Below are positions 7,699-15,638 of a stretch of 64,000 nucleotides of DNA, piece after piece (position 1 is the stretch's first letter; every line of letters starts with the position of its first letter). Source of the DNA: Aliidiomarina soli. GTDB lineage: Bacteria; Pseudomonadota; Gammaproteobacteria; Enterobacterales; Alteromonadaceae. The stretch is from positions 124,001 through 188,000 of the forward strand of contig NZ_PIPO01000002.1 in NCBI RefSeq assembly GCF_003986975.1, read 5' to 3'. The notes beneath the pieces are model-generated. The model worked only from the letters and a program-made list of their open reading frames with translations, was not told where the DNA came from and did not search any database. A program made the position numbers and the translations under genes.

Positions 7699-9471
7699 AT
7701 GAGACGCTTCAGCCTATGGCTGACCGTTCTACTGACGCTAGTGAGTGTTAGTGCGGTGGCTGATACTGATGAAACAACGAATGCGGCGTTAGCTGCTGCG
7801 CTGCAGGAACGGGCAGAGCGGCTTAGTATTGGCCAGGCCGAGGTGATTATCTTTGATGGTCAGGGGGCTCGCTGGCGCCACTCTGTTGGGCAAAGTGACG
7901 AGAACCGCCTGTATTTGGTTGGCCAGGTGACTGAAACACTGACCGCGTTGGCGGTGATGCGCTTAGTCGAGCAGGGGCAATGGAGCCTATTTGACCGGAT
8001 CGACCAGCGTTTGCCTGAACTGACGGTCGAAAACCCGTATCAGGAACAGGCACCGGTTTTGATTATTCACTTGTTGGAGCATTCCAGCGGGTTCGATCAG
8101 CGCCGCTTTAAAAGTCATCTGCAAAGCGGTACTGACCAACCGTCATTGATGCAGCGGCTGGCGCGGGAGCAAGCTGGGTTAAAAGTACGCTGGTCGCCAG
8201 GTTCCGCCAGTAGCCCCAGCACCCTTAATTATGCAGTGTTGGCTGCTATGCTGGAACGCCACTACAATCTGTCGTGGTGGGAGGTCATCGAGACTGAGGT
8301 GTTGCAACCGCTTGGGATTGAAAGTGCTCAGCCAGGTTCCGGCTCAGGCGACGTTCGCCCAGGGTCACATGGTTTACCAGCAGAGGAAGTGCCTTTTGTA
8401 GCTCGCTATTTCACTGAAGCGGACGGGCTCTGGCTGCGCAGTGACGATCTGGTCACACTCGGACGCTTTTTCTTAAGCCGCGGCGCAAGCAGTGCGTCTG
8501 CGGTGTTGCGCGCTGACAGTATCATCGCCATGGAAAGCCCACGCAGTACGGCTGCTGCAGACGCCGGGCTTGAATACGGCTACGCAGCTGGCCTCGACAC
8601 ACGAGCCAGATTTGGTCTCTGGCGCGGACGTCAAAGCAGTCTTGCCGGGTACAGCACGCAGTTTCGTTATAACCCGGAGCTTGATCTGGGCTATGTGATT
8701 GCGACCGATCATCAGAGCTTTCTGCCTGCCTTAGACGAACTAGTGTGGCAGCATTTGCTGGTTGAGCAACAGGGCGTGGTTAATGTACCGGGCGGGGTCA
8801 GTGTGGAGCAGCGCTGGCAGGGCTGGTACCGGTTAGAGAACCCGGAACATGCCATTCTGGCGCCTTTGCACTCTATTTTTGACCTTGCCTATGTCAGTCG
8901 GGATGGCGCCAACCTTACGTTGAAGCCCTGGATCTCGGCTACGGTGCCGCTGCGCTCTGTTGATGGTAGTCGCCTGGCGCACCGTGGAGATGGCAGTGAA
9001 GTTGGGGTGCTTTTCAGTGACGAATATGGCACTCAGCGGATCCAAATCCATACTGAGGTGCGGCAGCGAACCCCGGTGGTCAATGCGTTAGCGCCGCCGT
9101 TGTTGGTCATACTGGGTTTGCTGGTCCTGTTAAGCCACCCATTTGCCCGTCGCAATAGCCTACGCTATCCGACCTCCCGGCACTTCACTACGGCGGCGGC
9201 GTGGTGTCTGCTGTTGGCTGCATTTGTTGCTGGCAGTCTGAGCCTGGAGCAGGCAAGCACCGACAACTGGCGTAGTGTGTTGCTGTTTATATTCACGTTC
9301 TTATTTCCATTGTTCGCCCTGGCGGGTCTGCTAAGTAGCCTGTTTTACTGGCACCGTGAACCGGACCTCCGGGCGAAATGGAGAAATCTTCTTGGTGCAG
9401 TTATCGCGGTCGCGTTTGCTGTCTGGTTTATAACCTCAGGATGGTTCGCACTTCGAACCTGGGCCTGGTAG
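7699..9471 (+). CDS. Beta-lactamase-fold membrane protein lacking the catalytic motifs
   Basis: This 590-residue protein has a signal peptide (1-21), a class-C beta-lactamase/serine-hydrolase-like domain (about 25-370), a spacer and four hydrophobic segments (about 455-475, 495-515, 525-550, 565-585). The fold is recognisable from LVEQGQWSLFDRI, LLEHSSGFD, LQPLGI and YNPELDLGYVIATD. Where active members have SxxK, this protein has Q76-V-T-E79 inside VGQVTETLTA. The YxN site reads P-S-T (173-175) and the HGG/KTG site reads WRG. It should therefore be a non-hydrolytic binding or sensing protein. It begins at the base after the cysK stop, so it is co-expressed with cysteine synthesis genes. Its ligand is unknown. 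Confidence 0.83.
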   Translation: MRRFSLWLTVLLTLVSVSAVADTDETTNAALAAALQERAERLSIGQAEVIIFDGQGARWRHSVGQSDENRLYLVGQVTETLTALAVMRLVEQGQWSLFDRIDQRLPELTVENPYQEQAPVLIIHLLEHSSGFDQRRFKSHLQSGTDQPSLMQRLAREQAGLKVRWSPGSASSPSTLNYAVLAAMLERHYNLSWWEVIETEVLQPLGIESAQPGSGSGDVRPGSHGLPAEEVPFVARYFTEADGLWLRSDDLVTLGRFFLSRGASSASAVLRADSIIAMESPRSTAAADAGLEYGYAAGLDTRARFGLWRGRQSSLAGYSTQFRYNPELDLGYVIATDHQSFLPALDELVWQHLLVEQQGVVNVPGGVSVEQRWQGWYRLENPEHAILAPLHSIFDLAYVSRDGANLTLKPWISATVPLRSVDGSRLAHRGDGSEVGVLFSDEYGTQRIQIHTEVRQRTPVVNALAPPLLVILGLLVLLSHPFARRNSLRYPTSRHFTTAAAWCLLLAAFVAGSLSLEQASTDNWRSVLLFIFTFLFPLFALAGLLSSLFYWHREPDLRAKWRNLLGAVIAVAFAVWFITSGWFALRTWAW

Positions 9472-9484
9472 CAGGTAGGCAAAG

Positions 9485-10330
9485 ATGCAAAGGCAGGACT
9501 TACAAAGCTGGCAGCAGAGTTTTCTGACCCTGCGCTCAAACAAGATGTTTGAAACCGTGGTGATTGCGATTATCGTTATCTCCGCATTGATGGTCGGAGC
9601 GAAGACCTATGAGGAGACCAGTCGCTATACGCCAATTCTGAATATTCTTGATTGGGCGGTGACGCTGTTCTTCCTGGTCGAAATCATTATTCGCATGCTC
9701 AGCGAACCGCGCTTTCGCAACTTCTTCCGTTCGGGCTGGAATATTTTTGATTTCGTGATCGTGGTTGCCAGTTTGATCCCGGTTGAGAACAGCGAAACCG
9801 TGCTCATTGCCCGCCTGCTTCGTGTTTTCCGGGTGATGCGGCTGGTGTCGATGGTACCGGAACTGCGGATGCTGATGAACGCCTTGCTAAAAGCCCTGCC
9901 AAGAATGGGGTATGTGGCACTGTTTATGTTTATTATTTTCTACATTTACGGGGCCGTCGGTAGTTTTCTGTTTCATGATATCAACCCGTTCTACTGGGAA
10001 AATATTGCAATCTCGGTGCTTACCTTATTTCGTATTGCCACCTTTGAAAGCTGGACCGCGATCATGTACGAAACCATGGAGGTTCACCCATGGTCCTGGA
10101 TTTACTATGTCTCCTTTATTTTTCTCAGTGCTTTTATTTTCCTCAATATGATGATCGGTATCGTGCTGGAAACGATGCAAAAGGAAAGTGCTGCGCATGA
10201 TATCGAGCAGGGTGAAGGCGAAGCGGCGGACATCAAAGCGTTACGTCAGGGCGTCGATGATATGCAAACCCAGTTGCAACGTATGGAGCGGATGCTGACC
10301 AAGCAGCAGACGCCTTATGACAGCAAATAG
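9485..10330 (+). CDS. Bacterial voltage-gated sodium channel (BacNav type)
   Basis: This 281-residue single-domain channel has six membrane helices. S1 is about 22-38 and S4 carries arginines every third position (R110, R113, R116, R119 in ARLLRVFRVMRLVSMVP). S5 and S6 flank a pore loop with filter TFESWT (186-191), close to the TLESWS/A of NaChBac and NavAb. The glutamate that selects Na+ is present; the residue before it is Phe instead of Leu. A C-terminal helix (about 250-273) with heptad hydrophobics matches the four-helix coiled coil of BacNav tetramers. In marine bacteria such channels are linked to Na+ homeostasis, motility and pH response. It starts 13 bases after the preceding gene and may be co-transcribed. 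Confidence 0.9.
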   Translation: MQRQDLQSWQQSFLTLRSNKMFETVVIAIIVISALMVGAKTYEETSRYTPILNILDWAVTLFFLVEIIIRMLSEPRFRNFFRSGWNIFDFVIVVASLIPVENSETVLIARLLRVFRVMRLVSMVPELRMLMNALLKALPRMGYVALFMFIIFYIYGAVGSFLFHDINPFYWENIAISVLTLFRIATFESWTAIMYETMEVHPWSWIYYVSFIFLSAFIFLNMMIGIVLETMQKESAAHDIEQGEGEAADIKALRQGVDDMQTQLQRMERMLTKQQTPYDSK

Positions 10331-10342
10331 CGCCGTTTGCGC

Positions 10343-10348
10343 TATACT
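10343..10348 (+). promoter_or_regulatory. Possible -10 element of the amidohydrolase-ggt operon
   Basis: A consensus-like TATACT lies at the 3' edge of a hairpin (ATAGCGC-CGTTT-GCGCTAT, 10327-10345) between the channel stop and the next start. No good -35 was found, so support is weak. Confidence 0.3.
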
Positions 10349-10387
10349 GAAGCCAGTTCAGTGGACCGCTATTTAAGGTAAATAATA

Positions 10388-11731
10388 ATGTTGAAACAGA
10401 CCCTTAGAACAGTATTTAAATATTTCGGCGGGGCGTGCCTGTTGGTAGTGGCGGCACACGCCGAGGCTCAGAATATCGTGTTTACTAACGTCCATGTTGT
10501 ACCTATGGATGAGGAACAGGTGTTAAGGGATCATGCGGTTGTTATTAGCGACGACAGAATTACCTCTGTGCTGCCAATGGACGAATTTCAGCCGCCGCAC
10601 GATGCAACTCTTATCGATGGAGAGGGGCGTTACCTGCTGCCGGGTCTAAGTGAAATGCATGGTCATGTGCCGCCTCGGCAGAGCGAGCAATTTCCTCAGC
10701 GTTATCTTGACGATACGCTATTCCTGTACCTCGCTGGTGGGGTCACCACAGTGCGCGGCATGCTTGGACATGATGATCAGTTGCAACTAAAAGACGAGGT
10801 TGCAAGCGGCGTCCGTCTTGGCCCGACCTTATACCTGGCGGGGCCAAGTTTCAACGGAAACTCGGTGCAGTCGCCTGAACATGCGCGGCAAATGGTGCAG
10901 CAGCATAGCGAGGCAGGGTGGGATCTACTGAAAGTGCATCCCGGCCTGGAACTGGAAGAGTTTACCGCGCTTGCTGAAGAAGCAGAACGGCTGGGTATGG
11001 CGTTTGCTGGCCATATTCCGCAGTCAGTACCGTTGGACCGTGCCATGGAGTTGGGCATCCGCACTATCGATCATTTGGATGGTTATCTTGAATTTATTGA
11101 TGCACTTGACCGGGTAGCGAGCGACGAAGAACTACGCTCGCTAGCCGAACTTACTAAGCAGAGCGGTGTAGGGGTGGTGCCGACGCAGGCATTATGGGCG
11201 ACCCTGATTGGCGCCGCCGATACTGAACAATTGAGCCAGTATGATGAGATTCGTTACATGCCTCAGTCAGTTGTAAATGGGTGGCAACGTTATCTGGATA
11301 ATGCCGCTGAATCGCGGTATTACAGCGGAGATAATGCCGCAGTTCATCAGCAAAACCGACAACGGTTATTGCAAATCCTGCATCAGGAAGGGGTCGAAAT
11401 CCTGATGGGGACAGATGCGCCACAGGTTTACAGCGTCCCGGGGCTCGGTCTTAAGCATGAGTTGGCGATGATGGAAGCGGCAGGGCTGACACCCTATGAG
11501 GTGCTACGTACCGGCACAGTCGCGGTCGGACAGTATTTTCAGGACAAGGACACCTTTGGTCAAATCCGGCCTGGCCACCGGGCCGATTTGCTCCTGCTAG
11601 CCGATAATCCACTAGTGGACCTGTCTACACTCAGTCACCCTGAAGGCGTCCTTGTGCGAGGCCGTTGGTTAAATCGGGACGAGCTTGATCAGGGGTTAGC
11701 AGAGATTGAGGCCGCTTATCAAGGCGACTGA
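10388..11731 (+). CDS. Exported amidohydrolase family protein
   Basis: This 447-residue amidohydrolase-superfamily protein has a signal peptide (about 1-28, ending near AEAQ). It has the HxH metal motif in GLSEMHGHVP, the DLLKVHPG strand with the bridging Lys, FAGHIP, TIDHLDG and a distal Asp in MGTDAPQ. The C-terminal TVEAG-like segment (FGQIRPGHRADLLLLADNPL) is typical. It probably hydrolyses an amide or imide bond in the periplasm, but the substrate is unclear. Its last 26 bases overlap the gamma-glutamyltransferase gene in another frame, so the two are translationally linked. It is only distantly similar to the amidohydrolase at 4448-5740, so it is not a recent duplicate. Confidence 0.86.
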   Translation: MLKQTLRTVFKYFGGACLLVVAAHAEAQNIVFTNVHVVPMDEEQVLRDHAVVISDDRITSVLPMDEFQPPHDATLIDGEGRYLLPGLSEMHGHVPPRQSEQFPQRYLDDTLFLYLAGGVTTVRGMLGHDDQLQLKDEVASGVRLGPTLYLAGPSFNGNSVQSPEHARQMVQQHSEAGWDLLKVHPGLELEEFTALAEEAERLGMAFAGHIPQSVPLDRAMELGIRTIDHLDGYLEFIDALDRVASDEELRSLAELTKQSGVGVVPTQALWATLIGAADTEQLSQYDEIRYMPQSVVNGWQRYLDNAAESRYYSGDNAAVHQQNRQRLLQILHQEGVEILMGTDAPQVYSVPGLGLKHELAMMEAAGLTPYEVLRTGTVAVGQYFQDKDTFGQIRPGHRADLLLLADNPLVDLSTLSHPEGVLVRGRWLNRDELDQGLAEIEAAYQGD

Positions 11732-13445
11732 ATCCGTTCTGTATTCGCTGGTTACGAGCCTGACCCTGGCATTGACCGCCTGCTCTCAGTCAGATGTCAG
11801 TCTTGAAGACCACAGCGAGCGGAACGCTCACATCCACCGCACTCATGCGGTGGTAACCGCAAACAAACATGCCAGTGAGATTGGTCGCGAGATTCTGCGT
11901 GCCGGTGGCAACGCAATGGATGCTGCGGTCGCCAGCCAGATCGCACTGACCTTTGTTGAACCCCATGAAACCGGCCTCGGCGGTGGTGGTTTTATGCTCT
12001 ATTTTGATGCCGAAAGCGGCGAGCAGTTTATGTATGACGGCCGTGAGACCGCTCCGGCTGCTGCCGAAGAAGACTGGTTTCAATGGTGGGGCTGGCCGCT
12101 GCATCATTATCTGGCGGTTACCCGGGGCCGCTCGGTCGGTGTGCCGGGTATGCTGGCGATGCTATACAAGGCGCATCAGGATCATGGCCAGCTAGAGTGG
12201 AACGAGCTTTTTACCGCCACTATTGAGCTGGCTGATGCCGGTATTCCGATGCCGCCGCGACTGCAGCGGCAGATGGCGGCGGACAGAACCCTGGGTTGGT
12301 TTGGTGACGTTAAAGACATGTTTGAAACCTCGCCGGGCAGCGACGAACCCCGATTGCGTAACCCGGAACTTGCCGCCACCTTAAGTCGCCTTGCCGCAGA
12401 GGGGCCAGATGCATTTTACCTTGGTAGTATTGGCGACGCGTACCGCGCCCGCGCCGCTCAGCGCTGGCCGATGCGAGGAGAGCTGACTGCGAAGGACTTT
12501 GCCTCCTACGAAGCGGTTTTACGCGACCCGTTATGTGGTGAGTATCGGGGCTGGCGCATCTGCAGTGCTGCGCCACCATCGTCCGGTAGTATTACCATGC
12601 TGCAGATTCTGGGTATGCTGGAGCCTCACGATGTGGGTTCGATGCAACCGGACAGCCCTGAGTTTATTCATTTATATGCGGAAGCAAGTCGGCTGGCATT
12701 TGCTGACCGTCAGTACTATATCGGTGATCCGGCATTTGCGACGGTGGACGGCGGTGCATTGGTTAACCCTGACTATCTGGCGCAGCGTTCGCGCCTGATC
12801 CGCTCCGGTCGCGCAGCTCGGCAAGCCAACCCCGGTGAACCTTATGGCCGGTTGGAGATTGATGATGCTGAACCGGTGCGCGAAGACGATGAATATGGCA
12901 CCTCACACTTAAGTGTGGTCGACAGCAAAGGCAATGCAGTGGCGTTAACCGGGTCTATCGAGGCGCCTTTTGGCAGTCGCATGGTAGCCGCTGGCTTGAT
13001 GCTGAATAATCAGCTGACTGACTTTGCCTTTGAACCGACCTTAAGTGACCGCCTGTCACCAAACAGGGTTGAACCGGGTAAACGCCCCCGCAGCTCAATG
13101 GCTCCGACTTTTATTTTTAACGCGGAAGGTGAACTGACGTACATCCTAGGTTCACGTGGTGGCAGCCGGATTATCGGGTATGTCACCAAAACCGTGATAG
13201 GTATTATTGACTGGCAATTAAGCCTGCAGCGTTCGATTGACCTGCCCAATCTGCTGCACCGCGGCGAACGGCTTGAAGTAGAACAAGGCACGAATCTGCA
13301 AGACAGGATCGAGGCACTTGAAGCGCTCGGCCATAAGGTCGACCTGGAAATACTCGACAGCGGCGTGCATGGTATCGAACGGGTAGACAACGGTTGGCGC
13401 GGAGCGGCGGATAAGCGGATGGAAGGGGCTGTTTACGGCGATTAG
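11706..13445 (+). CDS. ggt: Gamma-glutamyltransferase lipoprotein
   Basis: This 579-residue Ntn-hydrolase precursor is cleaved into two subunits in the known family. It starts at a TTG; the next residues form a lipoprotein signal with lipobox LTAC (near 23-26), which supports this start. The large-subunit signature NAMDAAVASQIALTFVEPHETGLGGGGF is present. The new N-terminal threonine lies in EYGTSHLSVVD (near 399), followed by the glycine pair and SRMV. The product transfers or hydrolyses gamma-glutamyl groups from glutathione and related peptides. The loop after the catalytic Thr (ALTGSIEAPFGS) departs from the usual SxTxTLN, as in diverged GGT-like hydrolases such as cephalosporin acylases, so the true substrate is uncertain. 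It overlaps the upstream amidohydrolase by 26 bases. Confidence 0.9.
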   Translation: MRPLIKATESVLYSLVTSLTLALTACSQSDVSLEDHSERNAHIHRTHAVVTANKHASEIGREILRAGGNAMDAAVASQIALTFVEPHETGLGGGGFMLYFDAESGEQFMYDGRETAPAAAEEDWFQWWGWPLHHYLAVTRGRSVGVPGMLAMLYKAHQDHGQLEWNELFTATIELADAGIPMPPRLQRQMAADRTLGWFGDVKDMFETSPGSDEPRLRNPELAATLSRLAAEGPDAFYLGSIGDAYRARAAQRWPMRGELTAKDFASYEAVLRDPLCGEYRGWRICSAAPPSSGSITMLQILGMLEPHDVGSMQPDSPEFIHLYAEASRLAFADRQYYIGDPAFATVDGGALVNPDYLAQRSRLIRSGRAARQANPGEPYGRLEIDDAEPVREDDEYGTSHLSVVDSKGNAVALTGSIEAPFGSRMVAAGLMLNNQLTDFAFEPTLSDRLSPNRVEPGKRPRSSMAPTFIFNAEGELTYILGSRGGSRIIGYVTKTVIGIIDWQLSLQRSIDLPNLLHRGERLEVEQGTNLQDRIEALEALGHKVDLEILDSGVHGIERVDNGWRGAADKRMEGAVYGD

Positions 13446-13465
13446 CCATAAACAGCCGCAGAGCG

Positions 13466-14398
13466 CTATTCGGGCTGCTCTTTAACCTTCTTTTTCGCCG
13501 CGTTACTAACCGTCGAACCGCTGATGATGGCGTTGCGGATTTCGTCCATCTGGTCGAGTTGCCCGGTTGGCTGGGGAACCATAATAACGGTACCTTCTTT
13601 GCCGATTGACTCCAGGGCGTCGACGTAGTTGGTAAAGGTCAGCAAATAGACGACGTGTTCTGCACCAATGCCATTCTTTTCGTCGACGACCATGTCAATC
13701 GACTCGCGCAGTCCTTCGGCGATGGCCTTGCGTTGACCGGCAATACCTTCACCCGCAAGGATCTTCGACTCCCGGTCCGCTTCCGCTTTCTTGACGATTT
13801 TGATCCGCTCAGCTTCGGCTTCGTGCTCTGCCGCGCGGCGCTCGCGTTGCGCCGCATTGATACGGTTCATGGAGCGTTTAACGTCTTCATTCGGGTCGAT
13901 ATCAGTGACCAGAGTATTGCGAATGCGGAAACCGAATTCTTCCATCGCCTGTTGCAACTGGTCCATCACAACATTCGAGATCTCGTCTTTGTTATCAAAG
14001 ACATTGTCCAGTGTCTGGCGCGGAATTTGAGCGCGGACAACGTCGTAAACATACGAGGTGATCTGCTCTTCCGGGTCGTCTAGCTGATAAAAAGCATTGT
14101 AAGCCGCTTCGGCGGACTCAACAAAATACTGCACACTGACCCGGGCAATCACAAAGACATTGTCAGACGTTTTGGTTTCAATGCTGACGTTCAGTTGTTG
14201 CACACGTAACGACTGCTTGTGCGAGATTTTCTCCACGAATGGAATAATGAAGTTAAGGCCGGGTTCAAGGGTGCGGGTGTATTTACCAAAGCGCTCCACC
14301 AGGGCCACGTGCCGATGCGGAATTAACCGAACCGACATCGCAAGAATAACAAGTATCGCAAGTGCAATAATTGCGTACTCAAAAGGTAAATTTTGCAT
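13466..14398 (-). CDS. SPFH/stomatin-like membrane protein
   Basis: This 310-residue protein has one N-terminal membrane helix (7-24). An SPFH domain follows, with PHRHVALVERFGKYTRTLEPGLNFIIPF and the long RxxRxAEHEAEAERIKIVKKAEADRESKILAGEG helix that forms the oligomer wall. Stomatin/QmcA-type proteins make large membrane cages or rafts and often regulate proteases or transporters. Many bacteria pair such a gene with an NfeD partner, but none is next to it here. GGAGGC precedes the ATG. It is convergent with ggt and divergent from the RND efflux operon. Confidence 0.9.
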   Translation of the reverse strand: MQNLPFEYAIIALAILVILAMSVRLIPHRHVALVERFGKYTRTLEPGLNFIIPFVEKISHKQSLRVQQLNVSIETKTSDNVFVIARVSVQYFVESAEAAYNAFYQLDDPEEQITSYVYDVVRAQIPRQTLDNVFDNKDEISNVVMDQLQQAMEEFGFRIRNTLVTDIDPNEDVKRSMNRINAAQRERRAAEHEAEAERIKIVKKAEADRESKILAGEGIAGQRKAIAEGLRESIDMVVDEKNGIGAEHVVYLLTFTNYVDALESIGKEGTVIMVPQPTGQLDQMDEIRNAIISGSTVSNAAKKKVKEQPE

Positions 14399-14443
14399 AA
14401 AGCCTCCAGCTGTTTGCGGACCAAATAATATTGTACATAGCTT

Positions 14444-14521
14444 GTTACGATTTAGATTAGCATTCTATGTCGGTTACGATAGGTTTAATGCAATCCAACG
14501 GGCGATTGATTAACGATTGAT
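14444..14521. repeat. Short direct repeats in the SPFH / RND intergenic region
   Basis: GTTACGAT occurs at 14444-14451 and 14473-14480. GATTGAT occurs at 14504-14510 and 14515-14521, just before the Shine-Dalgarno of the efflux operon. Such pairs could be an operator for a regulator of the divergent genes, but no regulator gene is adjacent and chance is not excluded. Confidence 0.3.
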
Positions 14522-14533
14522 AAGGAGTCAGCG

Positions 14534-15625
14534 TTGAGCAGGTTTAAACGAATTAAAGCAGATAAAAAGCAGTTGATAGCGCTAGCGCTGGTTATCGTGC
14601 TGATTGTCTGGTTGATATCAGGAACTTTGCGCAGTGCCCGTGACGAGGCTCCGCAACCTAATGAAGAACAAGCCAGTGAGGAAGTAACCCGGGTCCAGGC
14701 ACAGTGGTTCACGGCAACGAGCTACCAGCCTCAGTTACCGGTTCAGGGACAGCTCGAACCCTGGCAACAGGTTTCGCTGCGGGCTCGCGTCGCTGGCGAA
14801 GTACTCAGTTTGCAGCAGGCAGAAGGCAGTGAAGTTGAAGCGGGTGAGGTGCTATTGCGAATCGAAGCCGAGGACAAAACGGCCCGGCTTGAGCAATTGC
14901 TCGCTGATCAGGAGGTTGCCGCTGCTGAATTGGCTGCTGCTCAACGGTTGCAGCAGGATAACCTGATTGCACAGACCGAACGCTTGCGTTTAAGTGCAGA
15001 GCTGGCGCGAGTCGAGGCGGAATTGAAGATGGCGCAGCTGCAGTTAGAATACACTGAGCCGAAAGCGCCCTTTAACGGAATCTTTGACCGCCGTTTAATT
15101 GACCCTGGTGAATACGTGGATATTGGCCAGGAGCTGTTAATTTTTGCTGATGTTAGTCAGCTAAGAGTCAGCGCCAGCATCCCTCAACAACGCATTAATG
15201 AAGTCCACCGCGGTCAGCAGGTTCAGGTCGAGCTGCTTGATGGCACCCGGCTCGAAGGCGAAGTAATTCATACCAGCCGTATTGCGGACCCGCAAACTAG
15301 AAGTTTTCATATCGAAGTAAAAGTAGCCAACGACGCAAAAGCCGCAGCAGCCGGAGCGAGTGCTAACTTGCGTATTGCCTTGGATGCGACCGACGCGCAT
15401 CAAATTCCTCCATCGCTGTTGCGTCTGGATGGCGACGGGCGGACTACAGTGCGCTTGCTCGACGACCAGCACCAAGTTGCTGAGCGTACTGTGGAAATAT
15501 TGAGCATGGGACGAGAGTCGTTGTGGGTCAAGGGGTTACCGACCAGAGCGCTACTTATTACCCAGGGTGCCGGGTTCGTTGAGCCAGGGGATAAGGTCGA
15601 CGCACAGATAGTCGATAACGAGTAG
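14534..15625 (+). CDS. RND efflux periplasmic adaptor (membrane fusion protein)
   Basis: This 363-residue HlyD/AcrA-type adaptor starts at a TTG with TAAGGAG eight bases upstream. An N-terminal membrane anchor (14-30) is followed by a lipoyl half-motif (VSLRARVAGEVLSLQQAEGSEVEAGEVLLRIE). A helical hairpin of about 75 residues comes next, then the second lipoyl half (APFNGIFDRRLIDPGEYVDIGQELL) and beta-barrel and membrane-proximal domains. It bridges the inner-membrane RND pump and an outer-membrane channel. The RND gene follows after 13 bases. No outer-membrane factor gene is present, so a TolC encoded elsewhere is probably used. Confidence 0.92.
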   Translation: MSRFKRIKADKKQLIALALVIVLIVWLISGTLRSARDEAPQPNEEQASEEVTRVQAQWFTATSYQPQLPVQGQLEPWQQVSLRARVAGEVLSLQQAEGSEVEAGEVLLRIEAEDKTARLEQLLADQEVAAAELAAAQRLQQDNLIAQTERLRLSAELARVEAELKMAQLQLEYTEPKAPFNGIFDRRLIDPGEYVDIGQELLIFADVSQLRVSASIPQQRINEVHRGQQVQVELLDGTRLEGEVIHTSRIADPQTRSFHIEVKVANDAKAAAAGASANLRIALDATDAHQIPPSLLRLDGDGRTTVRLLDDQHQVAERTVEILSMGRESLWVKGLPTRALLITQGAGFVEPGDKVDAQIVDNE

Positions 15626-15638
15626 TGGAGACGGAGCA

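Noticed and set aside
10327-10346. Hairpin ATAGCGC-CGTTT-GCGCTAT after the channel gene as a terminator
   Set aside because: No T-run follows and a -10-like TATACT overlaps its end, so a promoter region is at least as likely.
13010-13390. 126-codon minus-strand frame inside the ggt gene
   Set aside because: It is a shadow of the ggt coding strand; the sense protein has clear family motifs throughout.
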